A stretch of 64,000 bases of DNA from the NCBI GenBank assembly GCA_963666995.1, contig OY762941.1, positions 3,100,001 to 3,164,000 of the forward strand, written 5' to 3'. The stretch is from Syntrophobacter sp963666995 (GTDB lineage Bacteria; Desulfobacterota; Syntrophobacteria; Syntrophobacterales; Syntrophobacteraceae). Every line of letters begins with the position of its first letter. Within the stretch, counting starts at the first letter, position 1. Made by a program: the position numbers and the translations under genes. The notes beneath the pieces are model-generated. The model was not told the DNA's origin. It searched no databases and saw nothing but the letters and a program-made list of their open reading frames with translations. Below are positions 24,731 to 34,182 of this stretch, in pieces.

Positions 24731-25588
24731 TTATTCGACCGGTTCGGGGAGTGTGTCGGGCACGGGCATTTCGAACCCGAACCACTTGACCTGCAAATTG
24801 GTCATACTCCCGTCCTTGATGAGCTTCCTGATCTGATCGTCAAAAAAGGCGGCAAGGCTCGCACTGTCGTCGTCCTTTCGCGCAGCCCAGGAAAAGTACT
24901 TCTTCACTCCAAAAGGGGGAGTGATGATGCGGAAGGCATCGGGACGCTTCTTCACGGCGTCGGAAAGGTTCGGAAAGGATTGAGCCACGGCCTCGATGCG
25001 GCCTGCATCGAGATCGGCGAAAGCCTCGTCGAAATCGACGTATTCCTTAATTTCCTTTACCCCTTTGCCCCGTTCCTTGACGAGTTTGTCGTTAAGGGCC
25101 TGCAGGGCCTTGAGCTGAGCCGATCCGGCCTGTGAACCAACCACCCGGCCGACGACATCTTCGGGCTTTTTGATCTCCGAATTCTTGCCCACGAGCAGGG
25201 CCACGGTGGCGTCGGCGATGGGGACGCTCAAGCGGTAGCGGTCGAAACGTTCCCTGGTCGCTGTGACCGAAGTCACCACATAGTCGAATTTCTTTGCCTC
25301 GAGGCCGGGCAGGATGCCTTGCCAGGGCACGTCAAGGCGATTGACTTTCACTCCGGGCAATCCCTGCATGACCAGGGCCAGGAGGTCGGCTGAATACCCG
25401 ACGATCTTGCCCTCTTCGACGAATTCGAATGGCGCGAAGCGCGCTTCGGTCCCGATGACGATCTCACCGCGCTCCTTCACGCGTTCGAGAAGGTCCTTTG
25501 CCGAGGCCACGGCCGGACAGGATGAGATGATAAAGCAAGTGAGAAGGGCAAGAACAAGACTGAGAGGGCGCAGGGAATTCCTGGACAT
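24731..25588 (-). CDS. Periplasmic amino-acid-type binding protein (SBP family 3)
   Basis: A 285-residue secreted binding protein. The start at 25588 has AAAGGAGAG upstream. The signal region ends FIISSCPAVASA, which could be cut after ASA or be used as a lipoprotein signal at ISSC. The mature protein shows the family-3 pattern: ERGEIVIGTEARFAPFEF, the GYSADLL element, then VTSVTATRERFDRYRLSVP. It captures the substrate for the two permeases and the GlnQ-like ATPase. The operon continues into DUF1989 and M20 genes, which suggests a modified amino acid. Confidence 0.9.
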   Translation of the reverse strand: MSRNSLRPLSLVLALLTCFIISSCPAVASAKDLLERVKERGEIVIGTEARFAPFEFVEEGKIVGYSADLLALVMQGLPGVKVNRLDVPWQGILPGLEAKKFDYVVTSVTATRERFDRYRLSVPIADATVALLVGKNSEIKKPEDVVGRVVGSQAGSAQLKALQALNDKLVKERGKGVKEIKEYVDFDEAFADLDAGRIEAVAQSFPNLSDAVKKRPDAFRIITPPFGVKKYFSWAARKDDDSASLAAFFDDQIRKLIKDGSMTNLQVKWFGFEMPVPDTLPEPVE

Positions 25589-26969
25589 TGACAGCTCTCC
25601 TTTCTGCTGAGGGGGTGTTTCCCGGTATGACGGCAGGAAGCAATCCGCGGTACAGGGCGCAACCATGCATTTCAATCCGGTATCCACAAAAAACACAATC
25701 CAACGGAAAAGCGCACATCGAACGCTTCTCCAAACCACAAGAGGCCGACGTTCGCTTCCTCTTATCCTGAGATCATGCAACAAATCATCGGTGAAGGTCT
25801 TTTAGCCCCTTTAACGAAATGGCTGCGGCAGCCGTATGGGCCTGCCCCGTTCATTCCCGGAACTTGATTTTGCAGACTTTCATCCCCGCCGCGTTGTAAT
25901 TGAGCAAAACCGATGCCAGTTCCCGAACGAACGCTTTGCACAATTTGCAGTACTGGTATATGTCTTGGATATTACATAATAAAACTGGCAATACGTACAC
26001 TTATGGTTTGGATGCGGGGAAGTCTTTTTTCAGAATCGAACGATCCATTGTGGAACCAAAAACTGGAGACAGACAGAAAATTACACAAAAAAGTACCACT
26101 TGCTTCCCCGACATTCTCCGCCCGTGTCACCCGCATCGGCGGCCGAATCTATGCAGGAGGTGCCAAAGACCCGCACGCGGCACGGGTCTCCCGGAAGGGG
26201 GCAACGGCGGGGGACGGTAAGTCGCGGGCCTGCCCGCAGGCCGGGCTTCCGACAATCCGGTATGGGCGGCGGACTGGAACAACCCGCAAGCTTTGTGGGG
26301 CATTCAACACGGCTCATACGGAGTTGCGTTCAAGCAGTTATTCTTCGAGCATTCAAACCGATCGGGAGATTGATTCCGGGGCTGTTGCCCAAAGGAAAAG
26401 CCGAGGTCGGATGAAACCAGGATCCGTCATTCCGGCGGAGGCCGGAATCCAGACTCTTTGAAATTATTGGGTAATTCCACTTAACGACACTGGCCCCCGG
26501 CTTTCGCCGGGGTGAGGTTATCTGGAGAAACCGCCCATTCTTCACCTGGATTCTGTTGGGGTAACAGCCCGTTCCATCGCACCGCTCACCAGGATGCGGT
26601 GGGGATAGAGTCTTCAGAGCACCTCAAGAGGGAACATTTTTGAGCTTTTCCGGGGGATGGACGCATGAAAGTTGAAAGACAGGCGGAGCCTCGCGACGCC
26701 TCGGCACAAGAGGAACGGTCCGGAGATTGAGTTGCCGATCTGCAATCTCCCTGGCCGCCATACGCCGGAACTATGTCGCGTCAAACCAAAAAAACTTTGC
26801 AAAAATGTAATCATGACGCATTATATCAGCGACGGGAGTAATGGGACCGCATCTGTAAAGTGTTTGGATCCAGTGGTATGTGCCGGCGGAGTTATGTACC
26901 CCCGAGTGAGGGTAAGCTGTGGAACCCCGGAAGGTGCGGAGCCGGCGGCAATGGGCATGGAGGGAGGCA
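25589..26969. other. Long divergent intergenic region, no convincing gene
   Basis: These 1.38 kb separate the leftward amino-acid ABC operon from the rightward chemosensory operon and should hold both promoters. Short open frames occur in several frames but show no family pattern, signal peptide or convincing ribosome-binding site. The only clear structure is a TIR-bearing repeat at 26426-26515. No sigma-54 or sigma-28 promoter consensus was recognised. Confidence 0.45.
26426..26515. repeat. Dispersed TIR-bearing repeat, copy 2
   Basis: The 90-base element begins CGTCATTCCGGCGG and ends TTTCGCCGGGGTGA. The two ends form an imperfect inverted repeat of about 28 bases around an AT-rich core. 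The same ends occur at 45017-45110 and, diverged, at 6612-6682. There is no coding capacity, so it resembles a MITE- or REP-like non-autonomous element. Confidence 0.8.
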
Positions 26970-27476
26970 ATGATTTTGAGCAGGAGGGTCTGCCGTCTTT
27001 TTGCGGTGTTCTTTTTCATTCTGACGTTTTCCGCGCAGGCCGCCGATCAGGCGACACCCGCGGAGGTCATACAAAAGGTGACGCAGGCTGCTGAGTTTCT
27101 GAGCACTGCCGGAGAAAAGGGACTTGCGGAATTTTGGGACAAAAACGGCAGGTGGGTGTGGAAGGATGCCTATGTCTGGGTCCTCAGATGCGATAAAATG
27201 ACTGATGCCGCTCATCCTTTCAATCCCAAACTGGTCGGGAAGGACTTGGCCGGATTCAAGGATGCCGAAGGCAATTATTTCTTCGTACAACTCTGTGAAA
27301 CATCCAAAGAGCCCAATGGGGGGTGGGTTGAATACTGGTGGCCAAAGGTAGGAGAAACACAGCCGTCCCGAAAGATCGCATATATCCTGCCGGTTCCCCA
27401 CCAACCTTATCAGGTGGCCGCTGGTATTCATGACGATCGAATCAGTCTGGAAGAATTGAATAAAATGATTAAGTAG
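26970..27476 (+). CDS. Secreted single-Cache-domain protein
   Basis: A 168-residue protein starting at 26970 (GGAGGGAGGCA just upstream). A signal peptide (cleavage probably after SAQA) precedes a helix with AEFLSTAGEKGLAEF and a beta sheet core: YVWVLRCDKMTDAAHPFNP, LVGKDLAGFKDAEGNYFF, WVEYWWPKVG, KIAYILPV. This is the pattern of a stand-alone sCache_2 ligand-binding domain. There is no membrane anchor or signalling domain, so it should be free in the periplasm. It lies 44 bases upstream of the first MCP gene in the same direction, so it is probably a ligand carrier for the chemoreceptors of this operon. Confidence 0.82.
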   Translation: MILSRRVCRLFAVFFFILTFSAQAADQATPAEVIQKVTQAAEFLSTAGEKGLAEFWDKNGRWVWKDAYVWVLRCDKMTDAAHPFNPKLVGKDLAGFKDAEGNYFFVQLCETSKEPNGGWVEYWWPKVGETQPSRKIAYILPVPHQPYQVAAGIHDDRISLEELNKMIK

Positions 27477-27520
27477 ATTCTGCTACACTTATATCCGAAC
27501 GACAACGAGGAATTGCAGAC

Positions 27521-29509
27521 GTGAGAATCTCAAAAAAATTGATTCTTCTGATCACCCTGAGCGTTGCCATGATCCTTTTCCAATTTGTGGTGAACCGCTT
27601 CATGAACTTCAGAATGCGTGCTTATACAAAGAGCATGTTTCAGTTGAATCAAGTTGATGAGTCTATGTTTGCCGCGATCACCGACGAAAAGAACTTCATC
27701 GACACCCACAAGAAGGCCGCTTTTGAGAACACCCTTGCCTATATAGAAAAGGCCCAGCAGACAATAGCCGCCCTTGAAGGCAATTCCCTCGTGGACAAAG
27801 CAGACCTGACGGTACTGGACGATCTTGTCTTGAAATATCGGAACGCCGTCAATCATCTGGGTGAGGCAGTCAATAACCTCGATGGCTACGGAAACCAATT
27901 GAACGAAGCCATCTCGAGGTTCAATGACAAAGCGGCGGCCTTAATTCGGAAGATAAGCGAAGACATCGGAACCAAAGTGGTCAATACCGAGCCGGTTTCC
28001 GAGCATCTGCGGTCGTTGATGGATATTACGCGGCAGGCCACTTTTCTGATGAGCCAGATGTTTCTCATTTTCAACCAGGACCTGCTGCTGAAAAATGACA
28101 TGGATGCCTATGTCCAGAGATCGGGGAAGACTTTCACCGACCTCGATAAAGAAAAGAAGAACGCCGTCGCCGTGGCGGGCTTCATCAAGAACAAGGAATA
28201 CCCCGACTTTGTAAGTGACGTGATGGTTGCGACCATCAGCAAAATTCCCGAATGGACCGCGGGGATTCGGGAGTCCTGGAGGGAAGCGAACAATACCCAG
28301 GGTGATCTCGATGAGATCCGGGCGCAGCTCAGCAAAATCAAGGGTCAGATGGTCCTCGCCTGCAACGGACGCATGGCCGGCTTTGAAAGGCTGATGTTCT
28401 GGACCAACATCCTGACTCTCGTCTTCAGCATTTGCACGGTCTCCGTCCTTGGTGTTCTCATTTTGAGATCGATCACCCGCCCGATCGCACGGATAGCCGT
28501 GTCGGCCGGACAGATAGCCGACGGTGACCTGTACGCCGCGAGGGCGAGTCTCGGAATCGAGGAGGATTCCGATGTTACCCCCACGGAGGGAAAAACCGGC
28601 GAAGATGAAATCCAACATTTGTCTTCGGTTTTTGCGGCAATGGCCAGATCGCTCCATTCCCTTATCGGGCAGGTACGCAACGCGGGGATACAGGTAGTGA
28701 GTTCGGCAACGGAGATTTCCGCGTCGGCGCGCGAGCTGGAAGCGACGGCCTCGCAGCAGGCCGCGTCCATCAACGAAGTGAGCGCGACATCAAAGGAGAT
28801 TTCGGCCGGCTCGACGGAACTCACGAAAACGATGAACGAAGTTGCGACAGTGGCTTCCCAGACCGCCTCCCTTGCGGAAGAAGGACACAATGAGCTGAAA
28901 GGGATGGAATCGACCATGAGGCAGCTTGTGGACGCCACCGCATCCATCGCCGAAAAGCTTGAAACCATAAGTGACAAGACCAACAACATCGGGAGCATTG
29001 TGACCACCATTACCAAGGTGGCGGACCAGACGAACCTGCTCTCCCTGAATGCCGCGATTGAAGCGGAAAAGGCAGGGGAATACGGGCTCGGCTTTGCCGT
29101 CGTCGCCCGTGAGATACGCAGGCTGGCCGATCAATCAGCCGTGGCCACTCTGGATATTGAAGAGATGGTGAAGGAGATGCAGTCGGCGGTGTCTTCAGGC
29201 GTGATGGAAGTCGACAAGTTCGTGCAGCAGGTTCGTCAGGGCGTCCGGGCCGTTGAAGGAATTAGCGAACAACTGGCTACGGTCATCAGGGAGGTCCAAA
29301 CCCTGATCCCTCATTTTGAGGCCGTGACCCGTGCAATGGCATCCCAAAGTCTGGGTGCGGAAGAGATAAGCAGAGCTATGGCAAATTTGAGTGACGGCGC
29401 GTTCCAGACCAGGCAGGTTGTGGAGGAATTCAACAAGGCCGTCGAGCAGCTCACCGAAGCCGTGGGAGGTCTGCAGGACGAAGTCTCACGGTTCCAGGTG
29501 GAGGCATAA
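27521..29509 (+). CDS. Methyl-accepting chemotaxis protein, WspA-like (receptor 1)
   Basis: A 662-residue transmembrane receptor, GTG start with GAGG upstream. Helix 1 spans about residues 6-26, a mostly helical periplasmic domain runs to about 285, helix 2 is near 290-315, then come HAMP and a long coiled-coil signalling domain. The hairpin tip reads QTNLLSLNAAIEAEKAGE followed by REIRRLADQS, a variant typical of WspA-type receptors and not of flagellar MCPs. The signalling half is nearly the same as in the next gene, while the sensory halves differ. It likely clusters with CheA through the two CheW proteins. Confidence 0.9.
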   Translation: MRISKKLILLITLSVAMILFQFVVNRFMNFRMRAYTKSMFQLNQVDESMFAAITDEKNFIDTHKKAAFENTLAYIEKAQQTIAALEGNSLVDKADLTVLDDLVLKYRNAVNHLGEAVNNLDGYGNQLNEAISRFNDKAAALIRKISEDIGTKVVNTEPVSEHLRSLMDITRQATFLMSQMFLIFNQDLLLKNDMDAYVQRSGKTFTDLDKEKKNAVAVAGFIKNKEYPDFVSDVMVATISKIPEWTAGIRESWREANNTQGDLDEIRAQLSKIKGQMVLACNGRMAGFERLMFWTNILTLVFSICTVSVLGVLILRSITRPIARIAVSAGQIADGDLYAARASLGIEEDSDVTPTEGKTGEDEIQHLSSVFAAMARSLHSLIGQVRNAGIQVVSSATEISASARELEATASQQAASINEVSATSKEISAGSTELTKTMNEVATVASQTASLAEEGHNELKGMESTMRQLVDATASIAEKLETISDKTNNIGSIVTTITKVADQTNLLSLNAAIEAEKAGEYGLGFAVVAREIRRLADQSAVATLDIEEMVKEMQSAVSSGVMEVDKFVQQVRQGVRAVEGISEQLATVIREVQTLIPHFEAVTRAMASQSLGAEEISRAMANLSDGAFQTRQVVEEFNKAVEQLTEAVGGLQDEVSRFQVEA

Positions 29510-29537
29510 ACCTCTCAAGTCCGGAACAGGTCACCAG

Positions 29538-31685
29538 ATGAGCGGGAAAGCACACCTGATGGGATTCAGAATCTGGCATAAGCTTCTGATCAGCAGCCTT
29601 GTCTATATGTTGCCGATCGCGGTGCTCCTGTATTTTGTCGAATCGTGGATTCACAACGATATCAGATTTGCAGAGACGGAAATCCAGGGGATTCAGGTGA
29701 TAACGCCTCTGGAGGAACTGGGGAGCCTTCTCCCCTATCACCAGTTGCTGGCCCATCTCTATCTTGACGGCGACAAGACGATGAGGGACCCGTTGAAAGT
29801 TGATTCGACAAATATCACGCTTGCCTTCGATCTGCTTGAGACCGCGGCGAAGATTCAGGGAAAGGTCCTGCGTATCGACCCCGAGAGCATGAAACAGGCG
29901 GAGCTGGAGGATGCCGAGCCGTCCGCCCTGAGAAAGCAGTGGAACGACCTGCATACCGGCCTCGAGAAGCTGACGACCAGGCAGAGCGACATCGGGCATC
30001 GGGCGCTCGACAAGGGTGTACAAACGTTGATGACCCGCCTGGGGGAGACGTCCAACCTGATCCTGGATCCCGAACTCGATTCATATTACATCATGGAAGT
30101 CGCTCTCATCGATATCCCGCAGGCCGAGGGCATCCTCGGAGAAGCGGGCTCTTTCGGCCAACAGGCACTTCTGAAGAGTACGACCTCCAACGATCACACG
30201 CTCAGTTCGAAGGAGATATTCCAGCTCGAAGCCTATGCGTCCACGCTGGAAGCCTCCAATCTCAAGCACATGGAGCAGAGCATAGCCACCGCCCTCCGGG
30301 AGGACAAGAATTTCCACTCCGTTGACGTCTCTTTGCAGCAGAACATCCCTCCGGCTCTGGAAAATTACCGGCAGCAGCTTACGTCATTTCTCGGCTTGAT
30401 ACGGAAGCTTTCCGAGGGTGGGGCTGATGCGGTCGGCATCGCGCAGTTTGCCGATGCCTGCGCCAAGGCCCGGGAGGCTGCTTCGGCGCTGAGGCGAACG
30501 GCCCTCGACGTCCTGAAGAACCTCATCGAAAAGCGCATCGACAACCTTGAGACAAACCGGGCGATGGCCCTCTCCCTTAGCCTTGCCGCGGTCATTTTTG
30601 CCGTCTGCCTGGTTCTCTTCATCTCGCGGGGTATCACGGGCCCGCTGAAAAAGGTCATGGAAGTCGCCATGGAAATCGCCGCGGGAAGGGTGGAAGAAGC
30701 TATGAAGCACCTGAAGAGCACGGCCCCCGAAGGGGACCTCGCGGTATTTGAGGCCGGTTTTGAATCGGGCCGCATTAAAGATGAAATCTGGCGATTGTGG
30801 GCCGTCTTTTCGGTCATGGCCCGGTCCCTGGGTTCTCTTGTCAGCCAGGTCAGAGACTCGGGAATCAAAGTCGTGAGTTCCGCCACCGAAATTTCCGCCT
30901 CGGCCCGGGAACTCGAGGCGACGGCCTCCCAGCAGGCGTCTTCGGTCGGGGAGGTCGGGGCAACTTCCCGGGAGATTGCCGCAGGATCGCGCAAGCTTGC
31001 GAAGACCATGAATGATGTGGCGGAGGTTGCTTCGTCCACCGCGGCCCTGGCCGAAGAAGGGCATGAAGGCCTCAAAGGCATGGAAATAACCATGCGCCAG
31101 CTCATGGCCGCCACGGCCTCCATTGCGTCAAAGCATGAAGCCATCAGTGAGAAAACCAACAACATCGGGACCATCGTGACCACCATCACCAAGGTGGCGG
31201 ATCAGACGAACCTGCTTTCGCTCAACGCCGCCATCGAAGCGGAGAAGGCGGGGGAGTACGGCCTCGGATTTTCCGTGGTGGCCCGCGAGATCCGCAGACT
31301 TGCCGATCAAACGGCCGTTGCCACGCTGAACATCGAACGGATGGTGAAGGAGATGCAGTCAGCCGTTTCGTCCGGGGTGATGGAAGTGGATAAGTTCGTC
31401 CAGCAGGTCCGCCAGGGTGTCGAGGATGTGCAGAGGATCAGCGGGCAACTGGTTTCAGTCATAGGGGAGGTACAGGCCCTGATTCCGCAGTTTCAAGATG
31501 TGAATCATGCCATGGAATCCCAGAGTGTGGGCGCCGAGGAGATCAACAAGGCCATGGGGAATCTCAGCGATGGGGCCTATCAGACCCGGCAGGTTGTGGA
31601 AGAGTTCAACAGGGCGGCCGAACATCTCACCGAAGCCGTCCAGGGACTCCAGAACGAGGTCTCTCGTTTCACGGTGGAAGGTTAG
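29538..31685 (+). CDS. Methyl-accepting chemotaxis protein, WspA-like (receptor 2)
   Basis: A 715-residue receptor starting at 29538. The frame also stays open upstream inside the previous gene, but that part is not MCP-like. Helix 1 covers about residues 10-31, helix 2 about 340-362, then HAMP and signalling domain. The tip (QTNLLSLNAAIEAEKAGE, then REIRRLADQT) and the C-terminal part match receptor 1, so the two arose by duplication with a new sensory domain. The periplasmic region is longer than in receptor 1 and mainly helical. Two receptors in one Wsp-type operon would widen the range of signals. Confidence 0.9.
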   Translation: MSGKAHLMGFRIWHKLLISSLVYMLPIAVLLYFVESWIHNDIRFAETEIQGIQVITPLEELGSLLPYHQLLAHLYLDGDKTMRDPLKVDSTNITLAFDLLETAAKIQGKVLRIDPESMKQAELEDAEPSALRKQWNDLHTGLEKLTTRQSDIGHRALDKGVQTLMTRLGETSNLILDPELDSYYIMEVALIDIPQAEGILGEAGSFGQQALLKSTTSNDHTLSSKEIFQLEAYASTLEASNLKHMEQSIATALREDKNFHSVDVSLQQNIPPALENYRQQLTSFLGLIRKLSEGGADAVGIAQFADACAKAREAASALRRTALDVLKNLIEKRIDNLETNRAMALSLSLAAVIFAVCLVLFISRGITGPLKKVMEVAMEIAAGRVEEAMKHLKSTAPEGDLAVFEAGFESGRIKDEIWRLWAVFSVMARSLGSLVSQVRDSGIKVVSSATEISASARELEATASQQASSVGEVGATSREIAAGSRKLAKTMNDVAEVASSTAALAEEGHEGLKGMEITMRQLMAATASIASKHEAISEKTNNIGTIVTTITKVADQTNLLSLNAAIEAEKAGEYGLGFSVVAREIRRLADQTAVATLNIERMVKEMQSAVSSGVMEVDKFVQQVRQGVEDVQRISGQLVSVIGEVQALIPQFQDVNHAMESQSVGAEEINKAMGNLSDGAYQTRQVVEEFNRAAEHLTEAVQGLQNEVSRFTVEG

Positions 31686-31687
31686 CG

Positions 31688-32146
31688 GTGCTGCTCATCG
31701 TCTTTCAAATGGGTGAGGAACGGTATGCCCTGGACAGCCGCCACGTGGTGGAGGTGGTGCCCCTGGTGCGCTTCAGGGAGCTTCCGCGGGCGCCCGAATA
31801 CGTCTGCGGTCTTTTCGAATACCGCGGGCAGATAACGCCGGTTGTCGATCTTTCCGCCCTGGCAGGGAAGGGCCCATCGCAAAGACTCCTCAGCACGCGG
31901 GTCATTCTGGTCCGCTACCGGGACTTCAAGGACCGTTTTCATGTCCTGGGATTGCTTGCCGAACGCGTGACGGATACGATAAGAACGAAGGAAACCGATC
32001 TGAAGCCCGCAGGCATCAAGGTCGAGGATTCCCCATACCTCGGGAAAATCGTGGCCGACGCGACGGGCATGATTCAATGTATCGAGGTGGAAGAGCTGCT
32101 TCCCTCTGAGGTGCAGGATATCCTTTTTCCGGCGAACGAAGGTTGA
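31688..32146 (+). CDS. CheW-like coupling protein (WspB position)
   Basis: A 152-residue CheW domain with a GTG start and GGAAGG upstream. Characteristic parts are LIVFQMGEERYALDSRHVVEVV at the start (only a part is quoted in family comparisons) and GLFEYRGQITPVVDLSALAG in the centre. The two parts are far apart in the chain. It bridges receptors to CheA. It begins 2 bases after receptor 2 and is followed 7 bases later by CheR, so it is in the same operon. The C-terminal DATGMIQCIEVEELLP is typical of Wsp-type CheW. Confidence 0.88.
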   Translation: MLLIVFQMGEERYALDSRHVVEVVPLVRFRELPRAPEYVCGLFEYRGQITPVVDLSALAGKGPSQRLLSTRVILVRYRDFKDRFHVLGLLAERVTDTIRTKETDLKPAGIKVEDSPYLGKIVADATGMIQCIEVEELLPSEVQDILFPANEG

Positions 32147-32153
32147 TCCGGGT

Positions 32154-33470
32154 ATGCTTGAGACATCCGTGGCATCGCTTTTGTGTGCGAGAACCGGAAT
32201 TGACTTCCGGACCACTTCGCCCCGAGTCCTGGCCCGCATTATCCGGACCAGGATGGAAGCCGTAGGCGTCGAGGATGAAACCGCGTACCTCACCCTCCTC
32301 ACGACCCACGAGCAGGAAGTGAAGCATCTGATCGACTCGCTGGTGGTGCCGGAAACCTGGTTCTTCAGGGATTTCGAACCGTTCGTCTACCTCAGGAAAA
32401 TCGTGTGTGAAGATGACTATTTCCTCGGGAACCGGCCCATCCGTGCGCTTTCGGTGCCGGCGTCCACCGGGGAGGAACCCTATTCCATCGCCATCACCCT
32501 GATGGAGGCAGGCCTTAGACCCGCGGACCTCCGAGTCGACGCCGTGGACATAAGCAGGAAGGCCATCGACAAAGCCGTTCAGGGGGTCTACGGCCGCTCC
32601 TCTTTCAGGGAGAAGGACGAAGAGCTTCGTTTGAAGTATTTTTCGCAGAGTGAGTCGGGGTGGTCGGTGCTTCCCGAAGTGCGCAGCGCCGTTCATTTTT
32701 TCCACGGCAACATCCTGCATTGCGCCCCTCTCGACATCCAGCAGTCCTATGACATAATTTTTTTCCGGAACCTGCTGGTCTATCTGAACGAAGAGGCAAG
32801 GAAGCGGGCGGTTGAGAACGTCGACCATTTGCTCACGGGAGGGGGAGTGCTTTTCCTTGGCTTTGCCGAGCCGCCGCATATATTTTTCCCGAACTACATC
32901 CCGGCGGATCACCCCCGCTCGTATGCGGCCCGCAAACCGAAGGAGAGCCCGGCAAGGACCGAGGCGGCTCCCATGGACCGCCTTCCCCTCCGAAGCGGAA
33001 AACAGGGAGTTCCTAACCCGCTTCCCCGTTCAATTGCCAAGAAAACGGGCTCTCGTGGCGGTAGACCGAAATCCGCGGGACCTCCGCCGCATGAGCCGAC
33101 TTCGGGCCCTCCATCCATGGAAAGCGCAGGCAGGTCCGGAGCGACCCCGGAAATCCGGGCGAAAACGCTCGATCAGGCGCGTGAATTAGCTGACCGGGGC
33201 TTGCTTTCCGAAGCCGGGGACGTCTGCACCGAGTACCTGAAATCGGATGCCGCCTGCGAGGAGGCTTACTATCTCCTCGGTGTGATCGCTCTGGCTGGAA
33301 ACGATGAGGAGCAGGCGCTGGAATATTTCAACAAGGCGATTTACCTCAAGCCCGATCACGAGGATGTCCTCGTTCATCTCAGCCTGCTCATGGAAAAGCG
33401 TGGGTTCGGGGAACAGGCGGCAGGGTATCGCAAACGGCTTGAGCGATTGAGAGGCGGCCCGCCTGCGTGA
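32154..33470 (+). CDS. CheR methyltransferase with C-terminal TPR (WspC-like)
   Basis: A 438-residue protein. The CheR domain (about 1-270) has the SAM-binding loop SVPASTGEEPYS, where the first usual Cys-Ser pair is changed (ASTGEEPYS against CSTGEEPYS), and FFRNLLVYLNEEARKRAV. A Pro/Ser-rich linker (about 270-335) leads to TPR-like helices (ELADRGLLSEAGDVC; YYLLGVIALAGNDEEQALEY). It methylates receptor glutamates for adaptation. CheR fused to TPR is characteristic of WspC and Frz-type systems and is not usual in flagellar operons. Confidence 0.88.
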   Translation: MLETSVASLLCARTGIDFRTTSPRVLARIIRTRMEAVGVEDETAYLTLLTTHEQEVKHLIDSLVVPETWFFRDFEPFVYLRKIVCEDDYFLGNRPIRALSVPASTGEEPYSIAITLMEAGLRPADLRVDAVDISRKAIDKAVQGVYGRSSFREKDEELRLKYFSQSESGWSVLPEVRSAVHFFHGNILHCAPLDIQQSYDIIFFRNLLVYLNEEARKRAVENVDHLLTGGGVLFLGFAEPPHIFFPNYIPADHPRSYAARKPKESPARTEAAPMDRLPLRSGKQGVPNPLPRSIAKKTGSRGGRPKSAGPPPHEPTSGPPSMESAGRSGATPEIRAKTLDQARELADRGLLSEAGDVCTEYLKSDAACEEAYYLLGVIALAGNDEEQALEYFNKAIYLKPDHEDVLVHLSLLMEKRGFGEQAAGYRKRLERLRGGPPA

Positions 33471-33483
33471 TCAGGGTTGAATC

Positions 33484-34182
33484 ATGAGTGAGAAAATGAC
33501 TTCCCAGGCCAAAGACGACGATTGTTGGAATGAGATCGGCACGGAGGGAGACCGAACCTGTGCCCGGCTCGAGACGTATGTCCACTGCCGGAACTGCCTC
33601 GTGTACTCGGATAAGGGCCGCAGCCTCCTGAACAGGCCGCCGCCCGAAGATTATATTGACGAGTGGAAACCGATTCTCGCCCTGGCCAAGAAGAGCGAAA
33701 CGGGAGATGTCATTTCCGCCCTGGTCTTCAGGTTGGGACACGAATGGGTCGCCCTGAAGAGCGGATTTCTCGAAGAAATTCTTCCCAGGCGCATCGTGCA
33801 CAGCATTCCGCACCGAACCAGCGCCATTCTGCTGGGCCTGGTCAATGTCAGGGGCGAACTGCTGTTGTGTATCTCCCTGGCGGAAATCCTGCACCTGGAG
33901 GTGGAGGAAGAGAAGAAGCAACGGGCTGGAGGGGCGGTGTTCGGGCGGCTGGTTGTCACCGCTCATTCCGGCGATCGATGGGCTTTTCCCGTGGACGAAG
34001 TGGACCAGATCCACCGCTTTCCGGCGTCGGAGCTGCAGGCTGTGCCTGCAACCATGGCCAAAGACGCTTCATCCTGTTCGCAGGGTATTTTTGCGCTCGA
34101 CTCCAGGCGCATCGCTCTCCTGGACGAACAACTGCTTTTTGACGGTTTGAAGAGGAGCCTGCATTGGCAAGCGACAACGTGA
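33484..34182 (+). CDS. CheW-like coupling protein with Cys-rich N-terminus (WspD position)
   Basis: A 232-residue protein. About 70 N-terminal residues contain four cysteines (C14, C26, C35, C38; DDCWNEIG, HVHC-type YVHCRNC) before the CheW domain (about 75-220, with GLVNVRGELLLCISLAEIL). I believe similar Cys-containing extensions occur in WspD proteins, so this supports the Wsp assignment. The cysteines could bind metal or sense redox state. It overlaps the CheA start by 19 bases. It acts as the second scaffold between receptors and kinase. Confidence 0.85.
   Translation: MSEKMTSQAKDDDCWNEIGTEGDRTCARLETYVHCRNCLVYSDKGRSLLNRPPPEDYIDEWKPILALAKKSETGDVISALVFRLGHEWVALKSGFLEEILPRRIVHSIPHRTSAILLGLVNVRGELLLCISLAEILHLEVEEEKKQRAGGAVFGRLVVTAHSGDRWAFPVDEVDQIHRFPASELQAVPATMAKDASSCSQGIFALDSRRIALLDEQLLFDGLKRSLHWQATT

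Noticed and set aside
25900..26461. Small proteins in the 25.9-26.5 kb gap
   Set aside because: Overlapping frames in all three phases, no ribosome-binding site, no hydrophobic or domain pattern, and a repeat crosses the region.
26426..26515. CRISPR-like repeat
   Set aside because: The repeat copies are tens of kilobases apart with no spacer array and no cas genes. Their paired ends form inverted repeats, which fits MITE- or REP-like elements.
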